Below are positions 1 to 8,513 of a DNA stretch of 64,000 bases, in pieces. Location: contig JBDXCV010000003.1 in assembly GCA_039980135.1 (NCBI GenBank), positions 434,001 to 498,000 of the forward strand. The letters run 5' to 3'. Position numbers and translations under genes: made by a program. The notes under the pieces are model-generated. The model worked only from the letters and a program-made list of their open reading frames with translations, was not told the DNA's origin and did no database searches. The first letter of the stretch is position 1. Each line of letters begins with the position of its first letter. Source of the DNA: Alphaproteobacteria bacterium. Lineage in GTDB: Bacteria > Pseudomonadota > Alphaproteobacteria > UBA6615.

Positions 1-290
1 GCGATGTGGCGCGCCGGGTCGACCATGCTCGGGGGCAGTGCGTAGCGGGAGGTCAGCCAGTCGGCGATGGCGGCCCGGAGATCATCCGGGCCGTTGGGCG
101 GCGGGTACTTGCCCCACTCGGACATGTCTTGCGTGAGCAGCGGCGCGATGAAGCCGGGTGGCGAGTGCTTGGGTTCGCCGATCTGCATGTGTATGGGCGC
201 ACAGCCGTCCGGTGGCGCGCTGTCGCCGAGCAGCGACCGCAGGCGGTCGAACGGATAATCCGTCAGTGTGTCGAGTACGTCGTTGTGCAT
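1..290 (-). CDS. dapC: Succinyldiaminopimelate transaminase-like aminotransferase (N-terminal part, cut by window edge)
   Basis: This is the first 96 codons of a PLP-dependent class I/II aminotransferase; the rest lies left of the window. The protein opens with PFDRLRSLLG followed by IHMQIGEPKHSPPGF and a segment ending WLTSRYALPP. That arrangement is typical of the proteobacterial DapC group, which transaminates N-succinyl-2-amino-6-ketopimelate in lysine and peptidoglycan precursor synthesis. The ATG at 288-290 is the first good start and has a plausible promoter about 50 bp upstream. The PLP lysine is not in view, so a related aminotransferase with another substrate cannot be excluded. Confidence 0.72.
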   Translation of the reverse strand, partial: MHNDVLDTLTDYPFDRLRSLLGDSAPPDGCAPIHMQIGEPKHSPPGFIAPLLTQDMSEWGKYPPPNGPDDLRAAIADWLTSRYALPPSMVDPARHI

Positions 291-335
291 GCCAGGCGCG
301 TGTTTTTCGCCCCCGAAACGAGCGGAAGCATTAAA

Positions 336-364
336 AGTATACCAAAGTCATGAGGTTGTATCCA
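336..364 (-). promoter_or_regulatory. Candidate sigma-70 promoter for the dapC-like gene
   Basis: Read on the minus strand, a TGGATA -35 box (359-364) is separated by 17 bp from a TATACT -10 box (336-341). The boxes sit in the AT-rich 330-500 stretch and point at the ATG at 290. Predicted only by eye. Confidence 0.45.
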
Positions 365-511
365 TAAGCTAATAAATCACACAAGAAAAATGCCTGTCGG
401 GCCTGTGATTCTGGTTCGAATCGTTTTGCTTAAAGTGACGTATTACGTGGTGATAGTGATAAAAATACACTAATTTCATGGTTCTAGGCGGTTTTTTGGT
501 GTGTTTGGCGC

Positions 512-546
512 AAAAAAGGGGCCCGGCGGAAGAACCGCCGAGCCCC
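512..546 (-). terminator. Rho-independent terminator of the glnK-amtB operon
   Basis: GGGGC-C-CGGCGG pairs with CCGCCG-A-GCCCC around a five-base loop (stem arms 518-529 and 535-546, one mismatch). On the minus strand it is followed by six T residues (512-517). It lies 27 bp beyond the amtB stop codon. Confidence 0.9.
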
Positions 547-572
547 GACCCTGGGAGGTTTGGTTTGACCGG

Positions 573-1928
573 TCAGGCGCGTTGCGAACCGCGTCCGAAT
601 TCGGGATAGGCCTCGAGACCGAGTTCGGCCGAATCGAGCCCCAGATCTTCTTCTTCATCGCTGGCCCGGATGCCCATGGTGTATTTGAGGGCGAGCCAGA
701 CGATCGAGCTCGTCACCACGACGAACACGCCGATGGCGAGGATGCCGACGATCTGCACGAACAGGTCACCGCCGCCGAAGATGCCCACGGCGAGCGTGCC
801 CCAAATGCCGGCCACCAGATGGGCCGAGATCGCGCCGACAACGTCGTCGATCTTCATCTTGTCGAGCAGCGGGATCGCGATCACCACAAGCACACCACCA
901 ATGGCGCCGACGATGATCGACATCAGGTGGTTGGTCAGGTCAGGTCCGGCCGTGATGGACACGAGACCGGCGATCGCGCCGTTGAGCGCCATCGTGAGAT
1001 CGACCTTCTTGTACATGATCTGGGTCATGAGCATCGCGGCCACCACACCGCCCGCGGCAGCGAGATTGGTGTTGGTGAAGACGATGGCCATCCAGGTCGC
1101 GTCCGCAGCAGAGCCCAGCGCCAGCTGAGAACCGCCGTTGAAGCCGAACCAGCCGAGCCAGAGGATGAACGTGCCCAGAGTTGCCAACGGCAGATTTGCG
1201 CCCGGAATCGGGTTTATCTGGCCGTTCGGGCCGTATTTGCCCCGACGCGCGCCGAGGATGATGGCACCGGTCAGTGCGGCCCAGCCGCCCACGGAATGGA
1301 CGATGGTGGAACCCGCGAAGTCCGAGAAGCCCATCTCCGACAACCAGCCGCCGCCCCAGGTCCAGGAGCCCTGGATCGGGTAGATGATCGCGGTCAGCAC
1401 GACGACGAAGATCAGGAACGGCCACAGCTTGATGCGCTCGGCCACGGTGCCCGAGACGATCGAGGCCGCGGTGGCGACGAAGACCATCTGGAAGAACCAG
1501 TCCGAACCCACGGAGTAGCTGTTGTCCACGACAGCCGCGACCATGGCGTCGGTCGCTTCGTCGGCGCCGAGAAGCGCCAGTTCCGCGTCAGACGGGTTGT
1601 AGAGGAAGGAAATCGACCCCATGAAACTGCCGACATCGACATACATGAGATTGTAGCCGACGAGGTAGTAGAGGATGCCCGCGATCGAATAGAGGGCGAT
1701 GTTCTTGAGACAGATCGTGGCCGTGTTCTTGGAACGTACGAGGCCGGATTCCAGCATCGCGAAGCCCGCGGCCATCCACATGACCAGCGCGCCCGAAAAC
1801 AGGAACGAGAAGGTGTTGAATACATAGCCGGTCTCGGCCTCAACCGCCGCCATGGCCGGCGGGGCGGCCAGGAGCGCGGCGCATGCGGCGCCGATGCCGA
1901 CCGCTGTTTTGGTCGTTAAACGAAACAT
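573..1928 (-). CDS. amtB: Ammonium transporter AmtB
   Basis: A 451-residue Amt/MEP/Rh channel that moves ammonium across the inner membrane. It starts with a cleavable-looking signal peptide (hydrophobic run ending APPAMA), as in many Amt proteins, followed by about 11 membrane segments. Visible landmarks are GFAMLESGLVR near the start, the first pore histidine in STIVHSVGGWAAL, GWFGFNGGS, and the second pore histidine in ISAHLVAGIWG. It is the second gene after glnK with a 20-bp gap and ends at a strong terminator, so the two are co-transcribed. GlnK would plug the channel when nitrogen is plentiful. Confidence 0.96.
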   Translation of the reverse strand: MFRLTTKTAVGIGAACAALLAAPPAMAAVEAETGYVFNTFSFLFSGALVMWMAAGFAMLESGLVRSKNTATICLKNIALYSIAGILYYLVGYNLMYVDVGSFMGSISFLYNPSDAELALLGADEATDAMVAAVVDNSYSVGSDWFFQMVFVATAASIVSGTVAERIKLWPFLIFVVVLTAIIYPIQGSWTWGGGWLSEMGFSDFAGSTIVHSVGGWAALTGAIILGARRGKYGPNGQINPIPGANLPLATLGTFILWLGWFGFNGGSQLALGSAADATWMAIVFTNTNLAAAGGVVAAMLMTQIMYKKVDLTMALNGAIAGLVSITAGPDLTNHLMSIIVGAIGGVLVVIAIPLLDKMKIDDVVGAISAHLVAGIWGTLAVGIFGGGDLFVQIVGILAIGVFVVVTSSIVWLALKYTMGIRASDEEEDLGLDSAELGLEAYPEFGRGSQRA

Positions 1929-1948
1929 TGTCTTGATAACTCCTTTGC

Positions 1949-2401
<453 letters not shown>

Positions 2402-2571
2402 TCAACCAGATAGCGCGCGCGCCGCAGAACATGACGGAACGGGCCCGCATAAAAAATGGTCATGGAAAACGATATGCCTGTTTTTTATGCATATAATTTG
2501 TGCGGAAACGCCGCATCACGCGCTCTCCCCGCGGTCTAGACATTGTGCTGGGGGCGGGCCAAGTTTCCGCC

Positions 2572-3828
2572 ATGAGCACGACCCAAACAGTCGAAGCCGT
2601 GATCGTCGGTGCCGGGATGGCCGGTCTGACCCTGGCCCATGCGCTGGCGAGCGCGGGCATCGAAGTCGCGGTCGTGGACCGGGCCGATCCGAAGACTTTC
2701 TCCGATGCTGCCCATGACGGCCGCACGACGGCAATCGCGGCCGGCAGCGCCGCGGTGCTTGACGGGATCGGCATGTGGGGCGCGCTTGCGCCGAAATCCT
2801 GTCCGATCGCAGCGATCCGGGTGAGCGATGGCGATGCGCTAATGTTCATGCATTTCGATCACCGGGAGGTCGGAGATGATCCGCTGGGGCATATCCTCGA
2901 GAACCGGGATATCCGCAGCTACCTGCTGGCCAGCGCCGCGCAGGCGGCATGTATCGAGTTGATCGCGCCGGCCGGCATTGCGTCCATTGTGCGGAATACC
3001 GGCGGCGTTTCGGTCGCGCTCGACACGGGCCGCGAGATACGCGCGCGGGTGATCTTTGCTTGCGACGGGCGGGGTTCGTCCCTGCGGCGCGATGCGCGCA
3101 TTCCGGTCACCGAATGGCGTTACGACCAGTCGAGCTTCGTGTGTACGATTGCGCACGAACACCCGCACCAGAACATCGCCCATGAGCGTTTCCTGCCGGG
3201 CGGGCCGTTCGCGATCCTGCCGATGCGTGATGCGGACGCGCCGATCGAGACCGCATCAGGCAAATTGCGCCATGCGGCTTCCATCGTGTGGAGCGAATCC
3301 AACGAGTTGGTTCCGGCCATACGCGACTTCGATGACGCCGCTTTCATCGCCCAGCTTGGAGAACATGTCGGGGGGTTCCTGGGCGAGATTGCCCTGGCGA
3401 GCCCCCGCTGGGTGCATCCGCTCGGCCTCAGCCATGCGACGCGCTACACCGATCAACGCCTGGCGCTGGTGGGCGATGCGGCGCATGCGATCCATCCGAT
3501 CGCCGGCCAGGGCCTGAACATGGGCATCCGCGATGTGGCAGCACTGGCCGAGGTGGTCGTGGACGCGCGGCGGCTCGGCCGCGATATCGGCGACCCGGAT
3601 ATTCTCGCGGATTACGAGCGCTGGCGGCGCTTCGACAACATGCTGCTGGCGGTGGTGACCGATAACCTGACCCGGCTGTTCTCGAACGACATCGCGCCGG
3701 TGCGCGCCGCGCGCGATCTGGGGTTGGGGATCGTCAACGCGATCCCGGCGGCGCGGAAATTCTCCATGCGCCACGCCATGGGTGTGGTCGGTGACCTACC
3801 GAGGCTGGTGCGCGGCGAGGCGCTTTAG
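2572..3828 (+). CDS. UbiH/UbiF/Coq6-family FAD-dependent hydroxylase
   Basis: A 418-residue flavoprotein monooxygenase of the ubiquinone-hydroxylase family. An ADP-binding fold opens the protein (VGAGMAG, about residues 12-18), a DG motif appears as FACDGRGSSLRR, and the second FAD motif is LVGDAAHAIHPIAGQGLN near residue 300. These enzymes hydroxylate the quinone ring during ubiquinone synthesis. Which carbon is modified cannot be told from sequence; alphaproteobacteria often carry one broad-range enzyme (UbiL type). ATG at 2572 is chosen because the fold begins directly after it. A TATAAT hexamer at 2492-2497 could be its -10 box. It converges with the DUF971 gene. Confidence 0.88.
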   Translation: MSTTQTVEAVIVGAGMAGLTLAHALASAGIEVAVVDRADPKTFSDAAHDGRTTAIAAGSAAVLDGIGMWGALAPKSCPIAAIRVSDGDALMFMHFDHREVGDDPLGHILENRDIRSYLLASAAQAACIELIAPAGIASIVRNTGGVSVALDTGREIRARVIFACDGRGSSLRRDARIPVTEWRYDQSSFVCTIAHEHPHQNIAHERFLPGGPFAILPMRDADAPIETASGKLRHAASIVWSESNELVPAIRDFDDAAFIAQLGEHVGGFLGEIALASPRWVHPLGLSHATRYTDQRLALVGDAAHAIHPIAGQGLNMGIRDVAALAEVVVDARRLGRDIGDPDILADYERWRRFDNMLLAVVTDNLTRLFSNDIAPVRAARDLGLGIVNAIPAARKFSMRHAMGVVGDLPRLVRGEAL

Positions 3829-3834
3829 CGCCGG

Positions 3835-4194
3835 TCAGGGATCGCGGGATAGCCCGCGCGTGTCCAGGTCCGCCAGGTATTGCGCCCACCATTCGGTGTG
3901 GCTGTCCCCCAGTTCGCGCAGATAGGCCCAGGTGAACAGGCCGGTGTCATGCAGATCGTCGAAATGCAGACGAACGGCATAGTTGCCGACCGGCTCGATT
4001 TTCATGATTCCGACATGCCGGCGCCCCGGCACGATCTGGCGTTCGTCGGCCCCGTGGCCGCGAACCTCGGCGGACGGGCTGTAGACACGCATATACTCGG
4101 CCGGAAGCACATGTTCGACCCCGTCATCGAAGGTGACGGTCAGGGTCTTGGTGTCCTTGCTGTAGTGCAGGTCGGTGGGCCAGGGGTCGCTCAA
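3835..4194 (-). CDS. DUF971 (gamma-butyrobetaine hydroxylase N-terminal-like) protein
   Basis: A small protein of 119 residues. I place the start at a TTG (4192-4194) giving MSDPWPTDLHYSKDTKTL, the usual beginning of DUF971 proteins; an ATG at 4285-4287 is in frame but would overlap trm112 in another frame with unrelated residues. Visible family blocks are TVTFDDGVEHVLPAEYMRV, SPSAEVRGHG and the C-terminal YLRELGDSHTEWWAQYL. The domain is known as the N-terminal zinc-binding part of gamma-butyrobetaine hydroxylases, and stand-alone copies have been linked to Fe-S or cofactor handling. It follows trm112 in the minus-strand run. Confidence 0.85.
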   Translation of the reverse strand: MSDPWPTDLHYSKDTKTLTVTFDDGVEHVLPAEYMRVYSPSAEVRGHGADERQIVPGRRHVGIMKIEPVGNYAVRLHFDDLHDTGLFTWAYLRELGDSHTEWWAQYLADLDTRGLSRDP

Positions 4195-4210
4195 CGGGAG
4201 ACCGTCGCCG

Positions 4211-4417
4211 CTACTTGCCGTCGGCGTCGAGTTCGCGGGCCTCGTCGGCCAGCATGATCGGGATGCCGTCGCGGATCGGGTAGGCAAGACCGGCCTGCTT
4301 GCTGATCAGTTCCTGGGCGTTTGCATCATATTCCAGCGGGCCCTTGGTGACCGGGCAGACGAGTATCTCCAGCAGCTTGGGATCGACCTTGGTGGTGTCC
4401 GTGTTCGTCTCAGTCAT
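4211..4417 (-). CDS. Trm112 family protein (UPF0434/YcaR-like)
   Basis: 68 residues with the typical [17 protein letters not shown] start and a [21 protein letters not shown] ending (read in two pieces). The archetype, eukaryotic and archaeal Trm112, activates methyltransferases acting on tRNA, rRNA and release factor; the bacterial version has one CP pair visible here instead of a full zinc site. An AAGGAGCG ribosome site precedes the ATG. It sits 9 bp after the LON-domain gene and is probably co-transcribed with it. Confidence 0.92.
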   Translation of the reverse strand: MTETNTDTTKVDPKLLEILVCPVTKGPLEYDANAQELISKQAGLAYPIRDGIPIMLADEARELDADGK

Positions 4418-4426
4418 GAACGCTCC

Positions 4427-5116
4427 TTAATTCAGCGCAGTGTTGCCGTTGTCGTTATCGGCACGCAAGGCGGATTCGACGAAACCGATCAGCAGTTTGC
4501 ACCGCTGGGCCAGATCGTCGGCCTCCAGCAGCACCTGTTTCTCGGCCGGGTCGAACGGACAGACCATCGACAGGGTCGTCACCAGCCGCTCGTCCGGTGT
4601 CTTGACCAGGGCCTCCCAGTCGGCCCCGATGCCCTGTTTTTCGAAATAACCCTTGAGACCGCTGAGCAGTCGGTCGCGTTCGATCGTGGCATCGTCGGCG
4701 GGCGTGAGATCTGGGTGATAAGGCGTGAAGTCCGGGCGTATCCGCCGGTATCCGTCGCGAAGCTCGAGTTCCTCGGCGACGTCGAAGCGGCAGATGCCGC
4801 GCAACTCGATGAGGTAGCGGCCGTCCTCGGTCTCCTGGAAACCCGTGATCCGCCCGGCGCATCCGGTGCGGTAGAGGTCGGTGCCGTCCGGCGCACTGAG
4901 CCCGGGTGTGCCGTCGGCGGCGGGCTGGATGATGCCGATCATTCGCCCGCCCGCGAGGGCCCCATCGACCATCGCCAGATAGCGCGGTTCGAACACGTTG
5001 AGCGGCAGCGTGCCGCGCGGCAGCAGCAGGACCCCGTTCAGCGGAAACAGCGGCAGTTCGTCGGGAAGCGCACCCCTTGGCGAATCTGGCGGCGAATCCG
5101 GCGGGGTGTCGGTCAT
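4427..5116 (-). CDS. LON peptidase substrate-binding domain protein
   Basis: 229 residues made almost wholly of the LON N-terminal (PUA-like) domain: LPLFPLNGVLLLPRGTLPLN, then FEPRYLAMVDGAL, and later GCAGRITGFQETEDGRYLI. It lacks the AAA+ and protease parts of Lon. The stand-alone form is widespread in alphaproteobacteria next to a thioredoxin-TPR protein, as here. Its job is not settled; a role in substrate recognition or chaperone work is inferred from the domain and from the neighbouring cnoX. The ATG at 5114-5116 was chosen over upstream in-frame codons, which overlap cnoX with low-complexity arginine-rich sequence. Confidence 0.9.
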   Translation of the reverse strand: MTDTPPDSPPDSPRGALPDELPLFPLNGVLLLPRGTLPLNVFEPRYLAMVDGALAGGRMIGIIQPAADGTPGLSAPDGTDLYRTGCAGRITGFQETEDGRYLIELRGICRFDVAEELELRDGYRRIRPDFTPYHPDLTPADDATIERDRLLSGLKGYFEKQGIGADWEALVKTPDERLVTTLSMVCPFDPAEKQVLLEADDLAQRCKLLIGFVESALRADNDNGNTALN

Positions 5117-5126
5117 GTGGCGCGGC

Positions 5127-6098
5127 CTACGAAAAAAGGATCGATGAAAGCTTGCGCCGCCCGGCGTTGGTGAACGTGTCGGTCGGGCCCAGCGCCTCGA
5201 AAATCTTGAGCAACTCGGTGCGCGCCGCCTCTTCGTTCCACGCGCGGTCCCGCTGGATGATCTCCAGCAGCGCGTCGATGGCGCCTTCCGGGTCGCCAGC
5301 CGCGAATGCCGCGACCGCATAGTCGAAGCGGGCCTGATGGTCGGCCGGGTCGGCCTCGACCTTGGCCTTCAGCGCGTCGATCTCGCCTGCGCTGGCGGAC
5401 CCCGCCTCGGCCAGTTCGACGGCGGAAACCACGCTCTTGAGATCTTCGCTCGCGCGGGCCTCGTCGCTTGCCGCGTCGATCAGTTCGCGGGCCTTGTCGA
5501 TGGCGCCGCCTTTGACGTAGGCCCGGGCCATGCCCGACAACGCCCGGAGATTGTCCGGCTCCTGGTTGAGGATCTGGGCATAAAGCGCGCCGGCGTTGCT
5601 GATGTCGCCGCCCTCCATCGCCGCGTCGGCGGCGTCGAGCGCTTCGTCGAGGGGAGAGGGACCCGCGGCCCCGGCCCCGCCATGAACCTTCACGAGCTGG
5701 TCGACCCAGGCCTTGATCTGGCTTTCGGGCAACGCTCCCTGGAAGCCGTCCACCGGCTGGCCGTCACGGAAGGCGTACACGGTCGGGATCGACTTGATCT
5801 GTAGCTGGGCGGAAATGTCCGGCGCCTTGTCCACATCGACCTTGACCAGGCGCACAGCACCCCCGGCCTCCATGACCACTTTCTCGAGTAGCGGCGTGAG
5901 CTGTTTGCACGGACCGCACCAGGTGGCCCAGAAATCGACAATGACCGGAAACTCGCGCGATGCCTGAATCACGTCGCGGACGAAGCTGTTCTGGTCCGCG
6001 TCGATGATCACCGCGGATGCGCCGCCGGCGGCCGGCAGTTCGCCGGGGGCGGCAGGGGCGGCGGGAGCGGCTGTGGGGTCGATCTGGATCGGGTCCAT
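5127..6098 (-). CDS. cnoX: Thioredoxin-TPR co-chaperone CnoX (YbbN)
   Basis: 323 residues. A proline/alanine-rich leader is followed by a thioredoxin domain with the intact active site WCGPC (Cys61 and Cys64), then tetratricopeptide-like helices and the C-terminal tail RRKLSSILFS. CnoX proteins hold unfolded clients under oxidative (bleach) stress and pass them to GroEL through their C-terminal tail. E. coli CnoX has lost the redox motif, whereas alphaproteobacterial forms such as that of Caulobacter keep it; this one keeps it. The start at 6096-6098 fits the domain. The frame stays open far upstream through the tRNA region, but that part is not coding. Confidence 0.88.
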   Translation of the reverse strand: MDPIQIDPTAAPAAPAAPGELPAAGGASAVIIDADQNSFVRDVIQASREFPVIVDFWATWCGPCKQLTPLLEKVVMEAGGAVRLVKVDVDKAPDISAQLQIKSIPTVYAFRDGQPVDGFQGALPESQIKAWVDQLVKVHGGAGAAGPSPLDEALDAADAAMEGGDISNAGALYAQILNQEPDNLRALSGMARAYVKGGAIDKARELIDAASDEARASEDLKSVVSAVELAEAGSASAGEIDALKAKVEADPADHQARFDYAVAAFAAGDPEGAIDALLEIIQRDRAWNEEAARTELLKIFEALGPTDTFTNAGRRKLSSILFS

Positions 6099-6214
6099 CG
6101 TGTAACTCTGTCTGGTTTGTGTTTTCTTGCGTGCGAGGCAGAAGATGGAGCCTCGATGCCCGGCTATCAAGCCCCGAGTGCGGGACGGAACGCGGAAAGG
6201 CGCCTGTTTCGTCG

Positions 6215-6718
6215 TTAATCGAGGGCGATCATCGTCGGCGGGTGGTCGCATGCCGCCAGGAAATGCAGCAGGTCGTCGCGCGAGATCGCTGCCGTTGCCG
6301 CGTTGTGCAGCGGATGGGCGTTGATCGGGTCGTGATCGAGAATGCCGCGGTCGAGCACCATGGTGACGATGCCTGTCGTGTCGTTCATGACCGCAAACGG
6401 CGTGACGGAACCGGGCGCGACACCGAGCGATGCCTGGAGCAATTCCGCGCTGCCAAAGCTCAGATTGCCGCTGGCGCCCAGCGTATGGCGCAGTGCCTTG
6501 AGGTCGACGGTGGCGTCTTCCAGGACCGTGACCAGCCACTGGTTTCGCTTCTTGTCGCGCAGAAACAGGTTCTTGATATGGCCGCCGGGCAGGGTGCCGC
6601 GCAGTTCGCGGGATTCGGCCACCGTGTGCAGGGGCGGGTGCTGGTGGATCTCCACCGCGATGCCCAACGCATCCAGCCGCGCGCGCAGCGGTGCTTCCGT
6701 TTCGTGATGATCGGTCAT
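6215..6718 (-). CDS. Prolyl-tRNA deacylase (ProX/YbaK-like editing domain)
   Basis: 167 residues, one YbaK/ProRS-insertion editing domain. Visible signatures include HPPLHTVAESRELRG, HIKNLFLRDKK, and GSVTPFAVMND followed by a VLDRGILD-type strand. Proteins of this size hydrolyse mischarged tRNA, chiefly Ala-tRNA(Pro), and so police proline codons. It stands alone between cnoX and the tRNA-Gly gene. ATG at 6716-6718 is the only reasonable start. Confidence 0.9.
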   Translation of the reverse strand: MTDHHETEAPLRARLDALGIAVEIHQHPPLHTVAESRELRGTLPGGHIKNLFLRDKKRNQWLVTVLEDATVDLKALRHTLGASGNLSFGSAELLQASLGVAPGSVTPFAVMNDTTGIVTMVLDRGILDHDPINAHPLHNAATAAISRDDLLHFLAACDHPPTMIALD

Positions 6719-6758
6719 ATTCGCGGATATACCGGGTTTGGCCTTTTGTGGGTAGTTG

Positions 6759-6788
6759 TGGTCCGGCGGAGGGAATCGAACGATTCCG
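6759..6788 (-). other. Truncated tRNA 3' end (CCA-terminated fragment)
   Basis: On the minus strand the sequence ends TTCGATTCCCTCCGCCGGACCA, which has the form of a tRNA T-loop, acceptor 3' strand, discriminator base and CCA. The matching acceptor 5' strand, D arm and anticodon arm are absent, and the T stem is replaced by a GGAATCG/CGATTCC hairpin. It looks like a remnant, antisense to and 55 bp upstream of tRNA-Gly. It may be a scar of tRNA loss or of past site-specific integration. Confidence 0.5.
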
Positions 6789-6842
6789 GTTGATCGGCAC
6801 TTGAAATCGAAGGCCGGTTGCGGTTATGTCCGGCAACTCGTT

Positions 6843-6917
6843 GCGGGAATAGCTCAGTGGTAGAGCATCACGTTGCCAACGTGAGGGTCGCGAGTTCGAA
6901 TCTCGTTTCCCGCTCCA
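6843..6917 (+). tRNA. tRNA-Gly(GCC)
   Basis: A full cloverleaf can be drawn: acceptor GCGGGAA/TTCCCGC, D arm GCTCAGTGGTAGAGC, anticodon stem TCACG/CGTGA with loop TTGCCAA (anticodon GCC at 6875-6877), T arm with TTCGAAT loop, discriminator T, and an encoded CCA (6915-6917). A terminator follows directly. Confidence 0.97.
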
Positions 6918-6926
6918 ATACTTGAA

Positions 6927-6958
6927 GGGTCCGGTCGGATTACCGCCGGGCCCTTTTT
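6927..6958 (+). terminator. Rho-independent terminator after tRNA-Gly
   Basis: GGGTCCGGTCGG pairs with CCGCCGGGCCC around a short ATTA loop and is followed by TTTTTG. It starts 10 bp after the tRNA's CCA. Confidence 0.85.
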
Positions 6959-7073
6959 GTATGCGCACCTGTATCGCTACGCGCCGGTACTTGCCTGCCG
7001 GTGCACGGACACCCTACGCTGCCGGGACTGAACCATGTCCGTGCACTACTTGTCGTACGCGAGGGAGGCCGCC

Positions 7074-7823
7074 ATGCCGTTTTACGAGAAGGGTGATGTT
7101 CGCATCCGATACGAGGAGGCCGGGCGCGGCTTTCCGTTGCTGGTCACGCCGGGCGGCGGTCTCAACTCGCGGGTCGATAACTGGCCGACCGCGGTGTTCA
7201 ACGCGATGGATGCCTTCAAGGATGATTTTCGCTGCATCACGATGGATCAGCGCAATGCCAATGGCGGCGAGAGCACGGGGCCGATCGACATCGACGACCC
7301 CTGGGGCGCCTTCGCCGACGATCAGCTCGGGCTGATGGACCATCTGGGCATCCGCGAATTCGCCTATATGGGTTACTGCATCGGCGGCTGCTTCGCCGGA
7401 ACGCTTCTCAAGCGCGCGCCCGAACGCGTCGTCACTGCGGTGTTCTGTCAGACGGTGGGACACCGGCCCGATGATCCCGATGTGATGTACCGGTCAGGCC
7501 GGGATGTGTGGGCGCCCGATCTGCTCGCCCGGCGGCCGGACCTCGACCAGGACATCATCGACGCGTATCTGCACAGTCTTTACCGGGCGAACCCGGACTT
7601 TCTCTACAGCGTGGCGCGCGATGACATCCGTGACTGTCCCACGCCGATTCTGGTGCTGCCGGACGATGTGCCCTCCCACCCGCTTCAGACATCGGTCGAT
7701 GTTGCCTCGCTGGCGCCGAACGCCGAGATCACGGTCTTTCCATGGGCAGAGCCGCCCGAACTGAAGGCGCGAACGATCGACCGCGTGCGCAAATTCGTCC
7801 GGACGCACGTTGCCGGGCTGTAG
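7074..7823 (+). CDS. Alpha/beta hydrolase with a cysteine nucleophile
   Basis: 249 residues. ATG at 7074 is preceded by GGGAGG at good spacing; an ATG 39 bp earlier is in frame but lacks such a site. The fold begins MPFYEKGDVRIRYEEAG and continues with an oxyanion-type LLVTPGGG strand. The nucleophile elbow reads GYCIGG, so the usual serine is cysteine, as in dienelactone hydrolases. An acid (PDDVPSH region) and downstream histidine are plausible but were not assigned. It lies upstream of a TTT transporter operon on the same strand, so an ester or lactone hydrolysis step in the same pathway is likely but unproven. Confidence 0.82.
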   Translation: MPFYEKGDVRIRYEEAGRGFPLLVTPGGGLNSRVDNWPTAVFNAMDAFKDDFRCITMDQRNANGGESTGPIDIDDPWGAFADDQLGLMDHLGIREFAYMGYCIGGCFAGTLLKRAPERVVTAVFCQTVGHRPDDPDVMYRSGRDVWAPDLLARRPDLDQDIIDAYLHSLYRANPDFLYSVARDDIRDCPTPILVLPDDVPSHPLQTSVDVASLAPNAEITVFPWAEPPELKARTIDRVRKFVRTHVAGL

Positions 7824-7937
7824 CGACGGGACGCGTTCGGCTATCGGTTCCGCCTGGCGATTGTGAAAGACCGGAATAAAATTAAATCGAAATACGGCCC
7901 TTGCCGGGTGGCGACCGGACCCCCTACGGTGCGTTCA

Positions 7938-7952
7938 GTCTGGCCGTCAGAC
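7938..7952. promoter_or_regulatory. Small inverted repeat ahead of the GlcG-TctCBA genes
   Basis: GTCTG-GCCGT-CAGAC forms a 5-5-5 inverted repeat about 80 bp before the GlcG-like gene. It resembles the size of a GntR-type operator. No regulator gene is adjacent; this is a weak, by-eye call. Confidence 0.25.
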
Positions 7953-8030
7953 CTAAGCAATAACGTGCAACACTCGGCCGGAAATAAATGTGCCGCCTCG
8001 GCGGTGCATCGTCTGGGAGGACGAGCAAAA

Positions 8031-8468
8031 ATGTCATTTGCAGATACCAAACGCTTGACCAGTGCGGGCGCCAAACTGATGGTGGCTGCCGCTATCGCCA
8101 AGGCCGAAGAATTCGGCATCGCGGCGACGGTGGTCGTCGTCGATGCGGGCGGACACCCGATGATGCTGGAGCGCATGGATGGTGGCCGTTTCCATACGGT
8201 GCATTCCTCGACCACCAAAGCGGTCACCGCGTCCTCGAATAAACGGATCACGACCACCCAGGGTGCGCAGGGCCAGGATCTCGACACCCTGCACGCGATC
8301 GGCCTGACCCTGGCCGCCGGCCCCGAACGCTGGACGGCCATGGAAGGCGGCTATCCCATTATCCTCGATGGCGAATGCCTCGGTGGCATCGGCGTGAGCG
8401 GAGGTGATTGGCAGCAGGACGCGGATATCGCACAAGCCGCCCTCGAAGCGGTGGGTATCTCGAGTTAG
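8031..8468 (+). CDS. GlcG/HbpS family protein
   Basis: 145 residues of the GlcG/HbpS (DUF336) family: an early long helix, the strand VVVVDAGGHPMMLERMDGG, then KAVTASS and a glycine-rich GGYPIILDGECLGGIGVSGG strand pair. Family members are small, often octameric proteins found beside catabolic and transport genes (glc operon) or binding haem (HbpS). Here it is the gene immediately before TctC with a 45-bp gap, so it probably belongs to the same transcript. Start chosen at the ATG after GGGAGGACGAGCAAAA. The biochemical role is unknown. Confidence 0.85.
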   Translation: MSFADTKRLTSAGAKLMVAAAIAKAEEFGIAATVVVVDAGGHPMMLERMDGGRFHTVHSSTTKAVTASSNKRITTTQGAQGQDLDTLHAIGLTLAAGPERWTAMEGGYPIILDGECLGGIGVSGGDWQQDADIAQAALEAVGISS

Positions 8469-8513
8469 GCAAGACGTAAATCCAATAACCACAGAATCTG
8501 GGAGGATTCCAAC

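Noticed and set aside
501-1919. A 472-codon open frame on the plus strand opposite amtB
   Set aside because: Antisense to a certain gene; composition is low-complexity (His, Asp, Arg-rich), as expected for the shadow of a GC-rich membrane protein.
6099-6968. Upstream extension of the cnoX reading frame through the tRNA region
   Set aside because: It runs antisense through tRNA-Gly and the deacylase gene and contains the RDSNSRPSRW string that typically arises from translating a tRNA; not protein.
7938-7952. Operator role for the GTCTG/CAGAC repeat as a confident site
   Set aside because: Only a 5-bp arm pair and no regulator nearby; kept as a low-confidence feature but not as a finding.
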